Below, piece by piece: positions 9,596-17,752 of a DNA stretch of 52,115 nt. The notes under the pieces were generated by a model. The model was not told the origin of the DNA. It did no database searches and saw only the letters and a program-made list of their open reading frames with translations. Numbering within the stretch: the first letter of the stretch is position 1; every line of letters starts with the position of its first letter. Source of the DNA: Candidatus Hodarchaeota archaeon (GTDB lineage Archaea > Asgardarchaeota > Heimdallarchaeia > Hodarchaeales > Hodarchaeaceae); the NCBI GenBank assembly GCA_016839815.1, contig JAEOTM010000066.1, forward strand, positions 1 to 52,115, read 5' to 3'. A program made the position numbers and the translations under genes.

Positions 9596-9781
9596 ATTAT
9601 TGCCTCACCCTGAGAATAATCATTTCTTTGCTATGTGCTCCTTATCGTTCCATGTACTTATATTAGAATATGTGTGAATGATAAATGTTTCTTTTCTGAA
9701 GTGTTTATATTAACATACTAAGACTGCTGCAGTTGTATATTTCCGATGTCTCTGCTTTAGAAAATGTATTTGAGGTATTCT

Positions 9782-10561
9782 ATGACACAACTTTTGTACT
9801 TAGCACTACTAGATCCCGTTTTTGACTTTTTCCTTTTTATCTGGACTTCGTTAAATGAAATTCTCTTAGATTTAGTTGATACATTTGGAGTCTGGGGATT
9901 AATATTTGCTATGGTGTTTCAAGCTATTGTAGCTCCAATTATATCAGAAGCAGTCCTTACCGCAGCCGGATATGGATTCTATGAGAGATTCGATGATCTA
10001 GGATTGATTTTAGCTTTCGTAGGAGGAACTATTGGCTCATTACTAGGAGCAGTAATTGCATTTTATATAGCAAGGGGAGTACAGCCAATATTACAGAGAA
10101 AAGTCGTTGATGTGTATGGTAATAAAGGAGGGGATTCTGATTCTGAACCTGATCAGAAGAATTCCTTGCTATCACGATTAGCTAATTTTCTTGCCCGGTT
10201 TATTGATGAGGATTCGGAATATTTCCTTGATCTAATTGAAGAGCGTGGGTTTTGGTTTGTCTTAATTGGACGATTGGCTCCATTTATCCCCTTTGATGCG
10301 GTGTCTTATGGAGCTGGATTTACTCGAATAAGTTTTTGGAATTATTTTATCCCAACGGTAATAGGAACCATTCCCAGAGTTTTATTCTACATATTACTTG
10401 GAGCAGGATTAGTTTCATGGGCTGAAGATGATTTAAATCTCTTCTTTCTAATACTCTTAGGATTTATTCTAATCATCCTCGGCTTATACATGTTAAGTAT
10501 GCGCTTTCTAAGAAAAAGGGTCAACGAAAGAAGAGATGAAGAGAAAAAATCGAAAGAGTAA
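9782..10561 (+). CDS. DedA/VTT-domain integral membrane protein
   Basis: A polytopic membrane protein of 259 residues in the DedA/SNARE-associated (VTT) family, which includes bacterial DedA and eukaryotic TMEM41B/VMP1 lipid scramblases. The hallmark segment is GRLAPFIPFDAVSYGAG followed by F-T-R-I-S-F-W-N-Y, and an N-terminal re-entrant segment G-A-V-I-A-F-Y-I-A-R is also present. An unusual acidic, Ser-rich linker interrupts the middle (about residues 115-150). The C-terminus is highly charged and cytosolic. The start is ATG 9782 rather than 9764, because GAGGT ends six bases before it. It is a single gene with no operon partner. Role inferred: phospholipid or polyprenyl-lipid translocation and envelope homeostasis. 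Confidence 0.85.
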   Translation: MTQLLYLALLDPVFDFFLFIWTSLNEILLDLVDTFGVWGLIFAMVFQAIVAPIISEAVLTAAGYGFYERFDDLGLILAFVGGTIGSLLGAVIAFYIARGVQPILQRKVVDVYGNKGGDSDSEPDQKNSLLSRLANFLARFIDEDSEYFLDLIEERGFWFVLIGRLAPFIPFDAVSYGAGFTRISFWNYFIPTVIGTIPRVLFYILLGAGLVSWAEDDLNLFFLILLGFILIILGLYMLSMRFLRKRVNERRDEEKKSKE

Positions 10562-10655
10562 TTAGGTTTTTAAATCTGTAATACCAAAAACAGACAGCGT
10601 TCCTCCCTTTTTCTAGAAATAGCTAATCACGTATGTTGGTTCAAGCCAATGATAC

Positions 10656-11036
10656 CTATTCCATTAGGATTGCGTCAACAGTACCACTTTGACCAGGCCG
10701 AGAAGTTACACGAGCTTTCCCCTTCTCGGTCTGTATTATTGCTCCTTTTGTAATAATTTTTCGGCGAGCAAAATCTCTGTTGGCAGGATTGGCTTCAACA
10801 TCTAGAATTTCAACATTTTCTGATGTTTTCTTGTCCAGATTCGAAAGATTAGCGTATTTATGTGATAGCAGACGAATTTTCCGATTTCCCCCGCGTGTTC
10901 TTATTAACTTCCTCCTTTGATCACCAAGAATTGTGAGTGCAGGTGGGCGGGAAAGATCCCGTTTTTTCTTTTTTATTGCTGTATGATATCGTCCACCGCT
11001 AGGTTTACGAACAGATCGTTTTTGTGATCGAGCCAT
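10656..11036 (-). CDS. rps8e: Small ribosomal subunit protein eS8
   Basis: A 126-residue basic protein with the archaeal eS8 signature: an N-terminal S-G-G-R-Y-H segment, the [11 protein letters not shown] motif and a C-terminal [14 protein letters not shown]. It is a component of the 30S subunit found in archaea and eukaryotes. The ATG start follows a GAGGAGACATTA sequence. It lies 78 bases downstream of the Gar1 gene on the same strand, so the pair may be cotranscribed, joining ribosomal protein synthesis to rRNA modification. Length and composition are normal for the archaeal form. Confidence 0.95.
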   Translation of the reverse strand: MARSQKRSVRKPSGGRYHTAIKKKKRDLSRPPALTILGDQRRKLIRTRGGNRKIRLLSHKYANLSNLDKKTSENVEILDVEANPANRDFARRKIITKGAIIQTEKGKARVTSRPGQSGTVDAILME

Positions 11037-11114
11037 TAATGTCTCCTCTTACTATTCTATACGAGAATATATTAGAACGCCAATAATGAAGGCTTCTTCA
11101 ATATTTGGGCAATC

Positions 11115-11441
11115 TTAACTACGCTTATATCTTTCCTCTCTAATTCGTTTCTTCCGATCCAGATATTTTTTTGATTTTTTTCGTTTTATTTTATCTTGTG
11201 TGAATATCTCATCATCAATTTGGACGTGTTGGAAGGCTTTTTTATTTGCAGATATAACTATCCATGGACTTTGAGTTGATCCAATTGCTTCCACTACTTC
11301 CCCAAGGGGTTTTGATTTCCCATCTTTTGAGACAAATGCTTTGGATCCGATTTTAGGTAAGTTTATTCCTTTTAATTGAACTAGTACTTTACCTTGTGTC
11401 TTAATGGTGCATTTTCCGATTTTCATGGATGAGGGTGACAT
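11115..11441 (-). CDS. gar1: H/ACA ribonucleoprotein subunit Gar1
   Basis: A small beta-barrel protein of 108 residues matching archaeal Gar1, the H/ACA RNP subunit that binds the pseudouridine synthase Cbf5 and helps substrate turnover. Features visible are I-G-S-K-A-F-V (barrel strand), P-L-G-E-V-V-E-A-I-G-S-T-Q-S-P-W (the conserved G-x-V-x-x-x-x-G-x-x-x-x-P-Y/W element) and a Lys/Arg-rich C-terminal tail for RNA contact. The ATG start lies in A-T-G-T-C-A-C-C-C. It precedes eS8 on the same strand. Cbf5 and Nop10 are not in this window. Confidence 0.85.
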   Translation of the reverse strand: MSPSSMKIGKCTIKTQGKVLVQLKGINLPKIGSKAFVSKDGKSKPLGEVVEAIGSTQSPWIVISANKKAFQHVQIDDEIFTQDKIKRKKSKKYLDRKKRIREERYKRS

Positions 11442-11597
11442 AATAAAACCAATTTAAGGAAAAATCATGAATATTTTTGCTATATTTGTTCTGAATATGT
11501 TAATTTTCTCTAAGTAAAATTTGAGTATCCGAAAAGGTAAGAGAAAAAAGTACATTTAGGGAAACAAACTTCGATTGTACTGTGGAGAAATTCGATA

Positions 11598-12824
11598 TTG
11601 AAACCCTTTGATGTCATAATTATTGGTGGCGGGCCAACAGGACTGTCTACCGCAATTACAATTTCAAAAAACAGTGATTTAAGTGCTTTGGTTTTAGAGG
11701 AACATTCAGAAATTGGGAATCCACTAGCTTGTGGTGAAGGAATTTCAAAAGAGAAATTATTAACTTTAGCGAATATGCCACCTATTTCCAAGGATATAAA
11801 CTCTTCAATGCTGAAATTACAAAAAGAAAAACCTTTTGTTGAACGTGAAGTGATATCACAAAGGTTTTTTTTTGGTACAACGGGCGTGGCCACCTCTAAT
11901 TTGAATATAGCGACAATTAATCGCCCCCTGTTCGATCAGCTTATGGCTAAAGAAGCAAAAGAGCTGGGTGCAACAATCCACTTAAATTCACAAGTCATTG
12001 GGATTGATCGTAAAAAGCAACAATTGGAAGTAAAAACCCAAAAAGAGTCTTTCTCTGCCCCACTAGTCATTGGATGTGATGGACCTTCAGCTCACAGTGT
12101 GCAAATGATGGGTTTAACTCCACCCACAGAATATGTACAGGGAATGGAATACAAAATTGAGGGGGTACATACTGATGCACTGGATTTCTATTTTGATTTT
12201 AGAAAGTTCCCTAAAATGCACTATGGATGGGTTTTTCCTAAAAAAGCACATACAAATGTAGGAATTGTCGCTGATACGGCTTCAAGACCGAAAGAGATTC
12301 TTGATGAATTTATAAATAATTTAAATAACGCTAATATTAAAAATAGCAAGATAGTAAAGGAAATTGCTGGAATTATACCTGCTAGTGGTCCTATCCCAAA
12401 AAGATATTGTGATAACTATTTAGTTGCAGGGGATGCTGCAGGGATGACAAATTCAATCTTCTATGGTGGGATTGCTATTGGGATTCACACAGGGATGCTT
12501 GCAGGCGACACTGCAATCAAAGCTCATGAATCTCAAAAATTTGATGAAGAGTTCCTTTCTGAATATCAAAATCTCATGAATTCCTTTCCATATTCTGATC
12601 CAGTGATTCAAGAAGCACATGATATCTTATATTCCAAGTTTTCACCTTCAGATATTGATGCATTCGGCTCATTACTTAATGGCTGGGATATAACTACGAT
12701 ATCAAGTCTACAAAAGATTATTTTACTTATTAAAGCTTTGAAAATGCCTTCAAAACTAAAACGTATTAATGATGTGCGTACAGTTGCCTATGGATTTAGT
12801 AAAAGTCGCGATTGGGGATTCTAA
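11598..12824 (+). CDS. Geranylgeranyl reductase family FAD-dependent oxidoreductase
   Basis: A 408-residue flavoprotein of the archaeal geranylgeranyl reductase family, which saturates the isoprenoid chains of archaeal membrane lipids. The N-terminal dinucleotide-binding fold carries I-I-I-G-G-G-P-T-G-L-S, followed by the E-E-H-S-E-I-G-N-P-L-A-C-G-E-G family motif. Y-G-W-V-F-P-K near residue 215 is the substrate-cavity motif, and the FAD-binding G-D-A-A-G motif appears near residue 280. The start is TTG 11598, with GGAG about ten bases upstream. It is monocistronic. Substrate choice (archaeol ether lipid or free prenyl diphosphate) cannot be read; membrane lipid saturation is the most likely role. 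Confidence 0.85.
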   Translation: MKPFDVIIIGGGPTGLSTAITISKNSDLSALVLEEHSEIGNPLACGEGISKEKLLTLANMPPISKDINSSMLKLQKEKPFVEREVISQRFFFGTTGVATSNLNIATINRPLFDQLMAKEAKELGATIHLNSQVIGIDRKKQQLEVKTQKESFSAPLVIGCDGPSAHSVQMMGLTPPTEYVQGMEYKIEGVHTDALDFYFDFRKFPKMHYGWVFPKKAHTNVGIVADTASRPKEILDEFINNLNNANIKNSKIVKEIAGIIPASGPIPKRYCDNYLVAGDAAGMTNSIFYGGIAIGIHTGMLAGDTAIKAHESQKFDEEFLSEYQNLMNSFPYSDPVIQEAHDILYSKFSPSDIDAFGSLLNGWDITTISSLQKIILLIKALKMPSKLKRINDVRTVAYGFSKSRDWGF

Positions 12825-12962
12825 CTAAAGATACAGGTGATTTTTATACTTTATATTGTTAAGTCAAGACTTAATAATACCTCATCGGTGAGTGAAAAAA
12901 TGTCGGAACTCGTCAGAGAAAGCCAGTATTAACTCTAATAATTCATACGAGGAATCTTAGAA

Positions 12963-13109
12963 ATGAAAAGTAATGCAAAAGCCTTCATTGCCTTTAGTAT
13001 TGGAATTATTCTTCTTGCTACAGCAATATCAGAAGGTCAATTTGGAGATATTGCCGATTTAATAGTAGATATTACGTCAAGTGCACTTGCAGGTATTCCA
13101 ACTCCTTAG
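12963..13109 (+). CDS. Small single-pass membrane protein, 48 residues
   Basis: A short open frame with a good ribosome binding context (CGAGGAA about ten bases upstream of ATG). The peptide begins M-K-S-N-A-K and then has a hydrophobic stretch (A-F-I-A-F-S-I-G-I-I-L-L-A-T-A-I), followed by an Asp-containing amphipathic region and a hydrophobic end at G-I-P-T-P. It ends nine bases before the ATG of the NapH-like iron-sulfur membrane protein, so the two are almost certainly cotranscribed. No family is recognised. It could be a small subunit or assembly factor for the ferredoxin protein. Confidence 0.55.
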   Translation: MKSNAKAFIAFSIGIILLATAISEGQFGDIADLIVDITSSALAGIPTP

Positions 13110-13118
13110 GCGATCAAA

Positions 13119-14030
13119 ATGACATGGCACAAGAAAGACAAGGCAAATCTAACAAAACTCCGTCTTCTAAGGATTTTTGTTCAATTTATTATGTTTCTAC
13201 TGATGAATCTATCATTTTTTCTCATTGGAGCAACCTGGCTAGTATTACCTGTTGTGATGCCCAAAACAATATTCACCACTTCCGAAGGAGCATTTGATCT
13301 CCTTCAACGCATGTTAACGACGGCTATTATACCTTTAATACCTTTAGCGTCATTTTTTCTCATTGGAGCTATATTTGGAAGGATGTTTTGCTCATGGGGA
13401 TGTCCTTTCGGTTTATTCCAAGATATAATTGGATTCTTAACCTCAAGAATGAATAAATATGAACCAACAAAGGATACTAACGATAGTTTACGTCAGATTG
13501 GAGAATTTCTTATGGGTGGGACAGTTTTAGTTTCAGTCGTCATTGGTGTGGGAGTCGGATTGGGTGATACTGAGCAAGTCAGAGCCTCATTTGGTGTTTT
13601 TTCTGAACAACCATGGACTGCACTAAGTCCAGCAACCTTCCTTTTCACAGTGATTCCAATATTATTCTACTGGGGAAGTATTGACACGTTCCTTAGTCTT
13701 AATACCATTGCTCAAGTAGATATTTTCTTCTGGATTCGCTTTTTGATTTTTGCTGGTGGGTTAATTCTCATTGTTTACATACCTAGGGGTTGGTGTCGGT
13801 GGTTCTGTCCCGTAGGAATAATCATGGGCCAAATAGGAAAACATTCTATGATCGGAGTTGGGAGAAATATCTCAAAGTGCACACATTGTGGTATCTGCGA
13901 AGATGTGTGTCCGATGGGAGTTCGTATTTTAGCTCATCCACCTGAAAAAGTAAGAAGTGAACATTGTACAAATTGTCTTGACTGTGTTGCAGCATGTCCA
14001 GATGATGCCATGGAAATCAAATTTCTTTGA
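13119..14030 (+). CDS. NapH/MauN-type polytopic membrane ferredoxin, 4Fe-4S
   Basis: A 303-residue integral membrane iron-sulfur protein. Two membrane-embedded CxxxCP motifs, G-R-M-F-C-S-W-G-C-P-F-G and R-G-W-C-R-W-F-C-P-V-G, characterise the NapH/NosR/CcoG superfamily. The C-terminus carries two classical 4Fe-4S sites, C-T-H-C-G-I-C-E-D-V-C-P and C-T-N-C-L-D-C-V-A-A-C-P. Such proteins pass electrons between the quinol pool, or another membrane donor, and a soluble or extracellular acceptor. No periplasmic reductase or cytochrome is adjacent; only the 48-residue membrane peptide precedes it. The partner and electron acceptor are unknown. Identity to the superfamily is firm. Confidence 0.88.
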   Translation: MTWHKKDKANLTKLRLLRIFVQFIMFLLMNLSFFLIGATWLVLPVVMPKTIFTTSEGAFDLLQRMLTTAIIPLIPLASFFLIGAIFGRMFCSWGCPFGLFQDIIGFLTSRMNKYEPTKDTNDSLRQIGEFLMGGTVLVSVVIGVGVGLGDTEQVRASFGVFSEQPWTALSPATFLFTVIPILFYWGSIDTFLSLNTIAQVDIFFWIRFLIFAGGLILIVYIPRGWCRWFCPVGIIMGQIGKHSMIGVGRNISKCTHCGICEDVCPMGVRILAHPPEKVRSEHCTNCLDCVAACPDDAMEIKFL

Positions 14031-14073
14031 TTTCCCCACTCTATTAACTTATTCTACTAATATTAGAAAGGTT

Positions 14074-14298
14074 CTAACCCCAACGAAGGCGATCAATCTC
14101 ACGATCTTTTTTTAGCTTCTTCTTTATCTTTCTGTAGTGATCTGCACATAAATGAGCCTTTGTTACCTTATCTCTAACTGATAAATTTAAACCAGCTTCT
14201 TTGATTGCAGCGCCAGCTTTTTCCCTTGATACAGTCTTTTTACTCTCTTTGGAGCATCCTTCTACGTCACAACTTTTCTTTACTGGAATTTCTGTCAC
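14074..14298 (-). CDS. Small zinc-binding archaeal protein
   Basis: A 74-residue, Lys-rich protein with a probable zinc site made of Cys10, Cys15, Cys51 and His54 (C-x4-C ... H-L-C-x-x-H). The C-terminus K-K-D-R-E-I-D-R-L-R-W resembles small conserved archaeal proteins of unknown function that I know only as unnamed families. Its high lysine content suggests nucleic-acid or ribosome binding. The start at 14298 is ATG. It lies downstream of the degenerate KaiC-like gene on the same strand, with a 20-base gap, so the two may form an operon. No specific role is claimed. Confidence 0.65.
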   Translation of the reverse strand: MTEIPVKKSCDVEGCSKESKKTVSREKAGAAIKEAGLNLSVRDKVTKAHLCADHYRKIKKKLKKDREIDRLRWG

Positions 14299-14318
14299 AT
14301 CACTTTCTTAATAATATT

Positions 14319-15074
14319 TCATAAGATAGGAGATAGTTCAATATGACCTGGACTGGGCTGAAATGAAAATTGGGTGTTTTCTAATTCAGAGAGAGACATT
14401 CCAGGAACCTTTATTATTTGGAGAATATCAGCGGAAGTAAGGTCTTTGCCTTCAGAAGATTCTTTTGTTAATCTGAGAACTCCATCGCAATAATGCTCTA
14501 CTGCTTGAATAATACGAGGAGAATGAACATCTCTGTGAAGAGTAAGAATGCTAACAATTCCCATTTCTTTGTCGGTAGCGATTTTGTGTTGGAGGAAAGC
14601 CATCGGGGCCTTAAGAGTTTCTGATACGAGTAAAATTGTAGTTAACGAATCCAGAACGCCGCGAACTGGTTGGGAACGAACATGTAATAAGGCTCTTCTG
14701 ATTTGATCAGTCACTTGTCGGGGTTGGGTAATATCACGAATTACATTTTCTCCTGCTGTGCTTGGCCTACCTTCAGAATAACCAAATGGATTTGAAAATG
14801 CATCAAGAAATACAAGTCGCTTTGTTTCAAAGGTTACTTCAGAAATATTATACGGGACAAAGAGAGGGGAATAGTGAGAAAATAAGTGTTCAGTTGATAG
14901 AATATATCCATATTCACCTGTTCTTAAGCCCTCAGATAAAAACTGTACGAGAATATGTTCTGTATTTATTCCTACTTCATCTTCAACCAATATTATGGAT
15001 CCACGAGGAACACCTCCGCCTAAGGCGTCATCTAAGAGCGGAATTCCAAATTTAGCACGATCTTCCATTGACAT
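14319..15074 (-). CDS. KaiC/RadA-like protein with degenerate Walker A
   Basis: A 251-residue RecA-superfamily protein of the KaiC/GvpD/RAD55 type. The opening F-G-I-P-L-L-D-D-A-L-G-G-G-V-P-R-G-S-I-I-L is textbook, but the P-loop that should follow (GxxGxGKT) reads E-D-E-V-G-I-N-T-E-H, so the catalytic lysine is gone. A Walker B-like G-V-L-D-S-L-T-T-I-L-L is kept, as is the strand with S-I-L-T-L-H. ATP hydrolysis is therefore unlikely; a regulatory or scaffold role is inferred. The start is ATG 15074 rather than 15140, because GGAGATC precedes it. It precedes the small zinc protein on the same strand. Confidence 0.75.
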   Translation of the reverse strand: MSMEDRAKFGIPLLDDALGGGVPRGSIILVEDEVGINTEHILVQFLSEGLRTGEYGYILSTEHLFSHYSPLFVPYNISEVTFETKRLVFLDAFSNPFGYSEGRPSTAGENVIRDITQPRQVTDQIRRALLHVRSQPVRGVLDSLTTILLVSETLKAPMAFLQHKIATDKEMGIVSILTLHRDVHSPRIIQAVEHYCDGVLRLTKESSEGKDLTSADILQIIKVPGMSLSELENTQFSFQPSPGHIELSPIL

Positions 15075-15397
15075 CTTCTGATCTCCATACTTTTCTATGC
15101 AGTTACAAATAAAATTATGTTCAAAAAAAATGAATTGCACTTTTTCATTTTTTCTTCGTTTGAAGCGTTATCTTGTTCATTTTCAATGATTTATGAACTA
15201 CCTCTATCGTGACCTTAAAAGATTGTCTGTTTTAAGTACCAGAATGTTAACGATCTTTGTCATAGGAAGAGTTAAATTAATTTTATCTTAATCTTTAACA
15301 AAAAGTAAACAGGTACTTACATATGGTTCAGAGCGGACAGTCTGAATAGCTAAAATAAGGAATAATGCAAGCTTAAGAGTGTAGGAAGCGAAAATCA
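15075..15397. other. Intergenic region with an inverted repeat upstream of cofE
   Basis: About 320 bases between the leftward KaiC-like gene and the rightward cofE. An AT-rich stretch near 15265-15310 may hold promoter elements. A perfect inverted repeat TTCAGA / TCTGAA with an 8-base spacer lies at 15327-15346, about 50 bases before the cofE ATG; it could be an operator or a leader hairpin. No small gene or RNA gene is seen. Confidence 0.4.
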
Positions 15398-16189
15398 ATG
15401 AGGATTGAATTTATTGGAATCCAGACGAAAATTTTAACTGCAAATAATGGAGATATAGTTGAATTCGTGAAATTCGCATTAGAAACAAACGAATGTAAGC
15501 TAGAAGAAAATGATATCATAATCATTGCAAGCAAAATTATCTCTACCGTAGAAGGATGTCAGATCAAAATTTCAGATATTAAAGAAGTTAGAGAAGATGT
15601 TTTTCCCTTAGCCGAGAAATCTAAACTCGATCCTCGTTTTGTAGAGTTAGTGTTCCGTGAAGCTGATGAAATTGTTGGAGCTGTTCCAGGTGCAGTACTT
15701 GCTTTAAAAAATGGAGTTCTTCAGGCCAATGCAGGCGTGGATCAGAGTAATTCAGGCGGAACTGAATATTATATAACTTTACCTAAAGATCCTGTCGAAT
15801 TTGCAAATAAAATTCGATTGCAACTCCAAAAAGTTTTTTCTGTATCAATCGGAGTGATAATTGCGGATTCAAAAACTCATCCTCTACGTAGAGGAACATC
15901 AGGTTTTGCATTAGGAGTTTCAGGTTTTTCACCAATTATTGATGATCGGGGAACCAAGGATTTATTCAATCGAGAAATGCACATAACAACAAGAGCTCTC
16001 GCGGATAACCTTGTCTGTGGTGCAGAAATATTAATGGGGGAATCAAATGAAAAGATACCAATTGTTATTGTAAAAGGGCTTAAAGAATTACCCATTCAAG
16101 AAATAAAAAATAATTATGAGAATAATGAGCAGATGAAAATGGATCCATTGAACTGCATCTATATAGGTCCTCTCTGGAAAAAATCATAA
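15398..16189 (+). CDS. cofE: Coenzyme F420-0:L-glutamate ligase (CofE)
   Basis: A 263-residue protein matching CofE, which adds the glutamate tail to F420-0 with GTP. Hallmarks are I-I-I-A-S-K-I-I-S-T-V-E-G, the A-N-A-G-V-D-Q-S-N metal- and nucleotide-binding motif, and the D-S-K-T-H-P-L-R-R-G-T-S-G-F-A-L-G-V-S-G segment typical of the family. It implies that the organism makes the deazaflavin coenzyme F420. It starts with ATG and is followed after 17 bases by a dihydropteroate synthase-like gene, so the two appear cotranscribed, joining two coenzymes of C1 and redox metabolism. CofC, CofD, CofG and CofH are not in the window. Confidence 0.92.
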   Translation: MRIEFIGIQTKILTANNGDIVEFVKFALETNECKLEENDIIIIASKIISTVEGCQIKISDIKEVREDVFPLAEKSKLDPRFVELVFREADEIVGAVPGAVLALKNGVLQANAGVDQSNSGGTEYYITLPKDPVEFANKIRLQLQKVFSVSIGVIIADSKTHPLRRGTSGFALGVSGFSPIIDDRGTKDLFNREMHITTRALADNLVCGAEILMGESNEKIPIVIVKGLKELPIQEIKNNYENNEQMKMDPLNCIYIGPLWKKS

Positions 16190-16206
16190 GAAAGAGGTTG
16201 GAATTC

Positions 16207-17076
16207 ATGAGAATTAAAGGTCAAATTGGAGAGATTTCATATGGAGATGGATATAAAACCTTAATAATGGGAGTTTTGAATCTATCACCTGCTTCTTTTT
16301 ACAGAGGAAGCATCACAGAATCTTCAAATACCATTCAGAAAAAGATTATAGAATTTATGACAGAAAAGGCTGATATTATTGACGTCGGTGCCATATCGAG
16401 TGCCCCCTCTTTCATTTATGATTCTGTTGAAGATTTTTCGGAATCTAAGGAAATAGAACGATTACGGAAATTTTTCGAAAGTATAAAAGAAATAGGTTCT
16501 CAGATTCCAATTTCTGTTGATACACAATCCCATAAAACTGCAGAATTTGCCTTAAATTCGGGTGCTTCAATGATCAATGATATATCAGGATTAAAAGCAG
16601 ATGTAATGATGGCAAAAACAATATCGGAATTCAATGCTTCGGTAACCATAATGGCATGCCAGAGTCAACCTGGAGATGTTTTTGAAATTACTGATATTCT
16701 GATAGAACTACAAAAAAGCATTGATCTGGCACTTGATGCAGGGATATCACGAAAGAATATTGTTATTGATCCTGGGCTGGGAGGCTGGATTCCAGAACGA
16801 AAAACAGAGAACGATTACCTTATCATTCAGCAGTTGGACAAATTGAGGAAACTTAACCAGCCTATCTTAGTGGGAATTTCACGAAAATCTTTTATTGGTT
16901 CTATAATAGAAAAAAAACCAAATAATCGATTATGGGGGTCATTAGCAGCTACCTCTATCGCTATCAACAACGGAGCTCACATTATTCGGACACATGATGT
17001 GAAAGAAACAAGAGATACTTGTTTAATAATCGATTATATGAAATCCCTAATTGAAAAAGAAACTTCTTATAAGTGA
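16207..17076 (+). CDS. folP: Dihydropteroate synthase family protein
   Basis: A 289-residue TIM-barrel protein of the pterin-binding family. Visible motifs are M-G-V-L-N-L-S-P-A-S-F-Y near the N-terminus (normally M-G-V-L-N-V-T-P-D-S-F), I-I-D-V-G-A-I-S-S, I-S-V-D-T-Q-S, M-I-N-D-I-S-G, V-I-D-P-G-L-G-G-W, and G-I-S-R-K-S-F-I-G. The altered first motif and S-S-A-P segment resemble archaeal homologues that serve tetrahydromethanopterin or folate synthesis. The start is ATG 16207, eight bases after GAGGT, rather than TTG 16198. Pairing with cofE suggests a C1-carrier pathway. Whether the second substrate is p-aminobenzoate or a ribosyl derivative is not decidable here. Confidence 0.85.
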   Translation: MRIKGQIGEISYGDGYKTLIMGVLNLSPASFYRGSITESSNTIQKKIIEFMTEKADIIDVGAISSAPSFIYDSVEDFSESKEIERLRKFFESIKEIGSQIPISVDTQSHKTAEFALNSGASMINDISGLKADVMMAKTISEFNASVTIMACQSQPGDVFEITDILIELQKSIDLALDAGISRKNIVIDPGLGGWIPERKTENDYLIIQQLDKLRKLNQPILVGISRKSFIGSIIEKKPNNRLWGSLAATSIAINNGAHIIRTHDVKETRDTCLIIDYMKSLIEKETSYK

Positions 17077-17131
17077 TTCAGTGATTGACTATATGAAATA
17101 TTATCTTAGAAAATCAATGTAGGTTTACACT

Positions 17132-17737
17132 TTGACCAATTTAGATGAATTCTTTGGGGATAATCAATCCCAAAATGTCGATACGCTGATCGCTGTAACA
17201 AAAAAATTCTTTGTATTTGTGTCACAATTAGCAGAAATTGTTGATGAATTGGAACGAAAATACGCAGAACTTAGTAATAAAATCAGTCAAGTTTCTCAAC
17301 AACCTGCGGCGTCCCCTCCTCTGTCAGCTCCAACACCAAGTCCATCACCTCCTATTACTCAACCAACAGCACCATCGACTGCACCAACACCTCCAAGCAC
17401 CCCTCCACCAAGTTTACCAACACCTCCCTCATTTCCAACACCTCCATCACCAGTACAGGCTCAACCGTCTGCTTTTCCTCCTCCAATGACAGCTAATCCC
17501 TCATCAGAAACTCCTGCAGCTATACCATCACCATCGAGTCTTCCACCGCTACCTGGGCAATCTCCTGCTCCTCCTTCTCCTGGTTTAGCTCCACCATCAG
17601 TCGGTACGCCAATGGGAGGTCCACAAGCACCAGCACCTCAAGCTCGTCCTTCTCCCATGAGTTTAAAAGCCCAAATGAATATGGAACTTAAAGAAGCATT
17701 CTCAAGAATCCGCAAAGGCTGGGATGAAGAAAAATAA
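17132..17737 (+). CDS. Coiled-coil / poly-proline protein with C-terminal WH2-like helix
   Basis: No established family is assigned. The 201-residue protein has three parts. Residues 15-57 are a coiled coil (V-D-E-L-E-R-K-Y-A-E-L-S-N-K-I). Residues 58-176 are low-complexity Pro/Ser/Ala/Thr with many P-P-x-P clusters. Residues 177-201 form a helix, L-K-A-Q-M-N-M-E-L-K-E-A-F-S-R-I-R-K-G-W. The tail A-F-S-R-I-R-K-G partly fits the actin-binding WH2 pattern L-L-x-x-I-x-x-G, but the following L-K-K-V is missing. The coil recalls WASHC3/CCDC53. The start is TTG with AGGT upstream. The Pro tract is locally more GC-rich than its surroundings. It may bind profilin or act as an adaptor; this is inference. 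Confidence 0.6.
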   Translation: MTNLDEFFGDNQSQNVDTLIAVTKKFFVFVSQLAEIVDELERKYAELSNKISQVSQQPAASPPLSAPTPSPSPPITQPTAPSTAPTPPSTPPPSLPTPPSFPTPPSPVQAQPSAFPPPMTANPSSETPAAIPSPSSLPPLPGQSPAPPSPGLAPPSVGTPMGGPQAPAPQARPSPMSLKAQMNMELKEAFSRIRKGWDEEK

Positions 17738-17752
17738 AGTAACTTCCCAGAT

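Noticed and set aside
11510..11893. 127-codon minus-strand open frame inside the geranylgeranyl reductase gene
   Set aside because: Antisense to a clear flavoprotein coding sequence; composition is that of a shadow frame.
17300..17660. Proline-codon repeats considered as a CRISPR or tandem-repeat array
   Set aside because: No fixed-length repeat or unique spacers; it is low-complexity coding DNA in an open frame.
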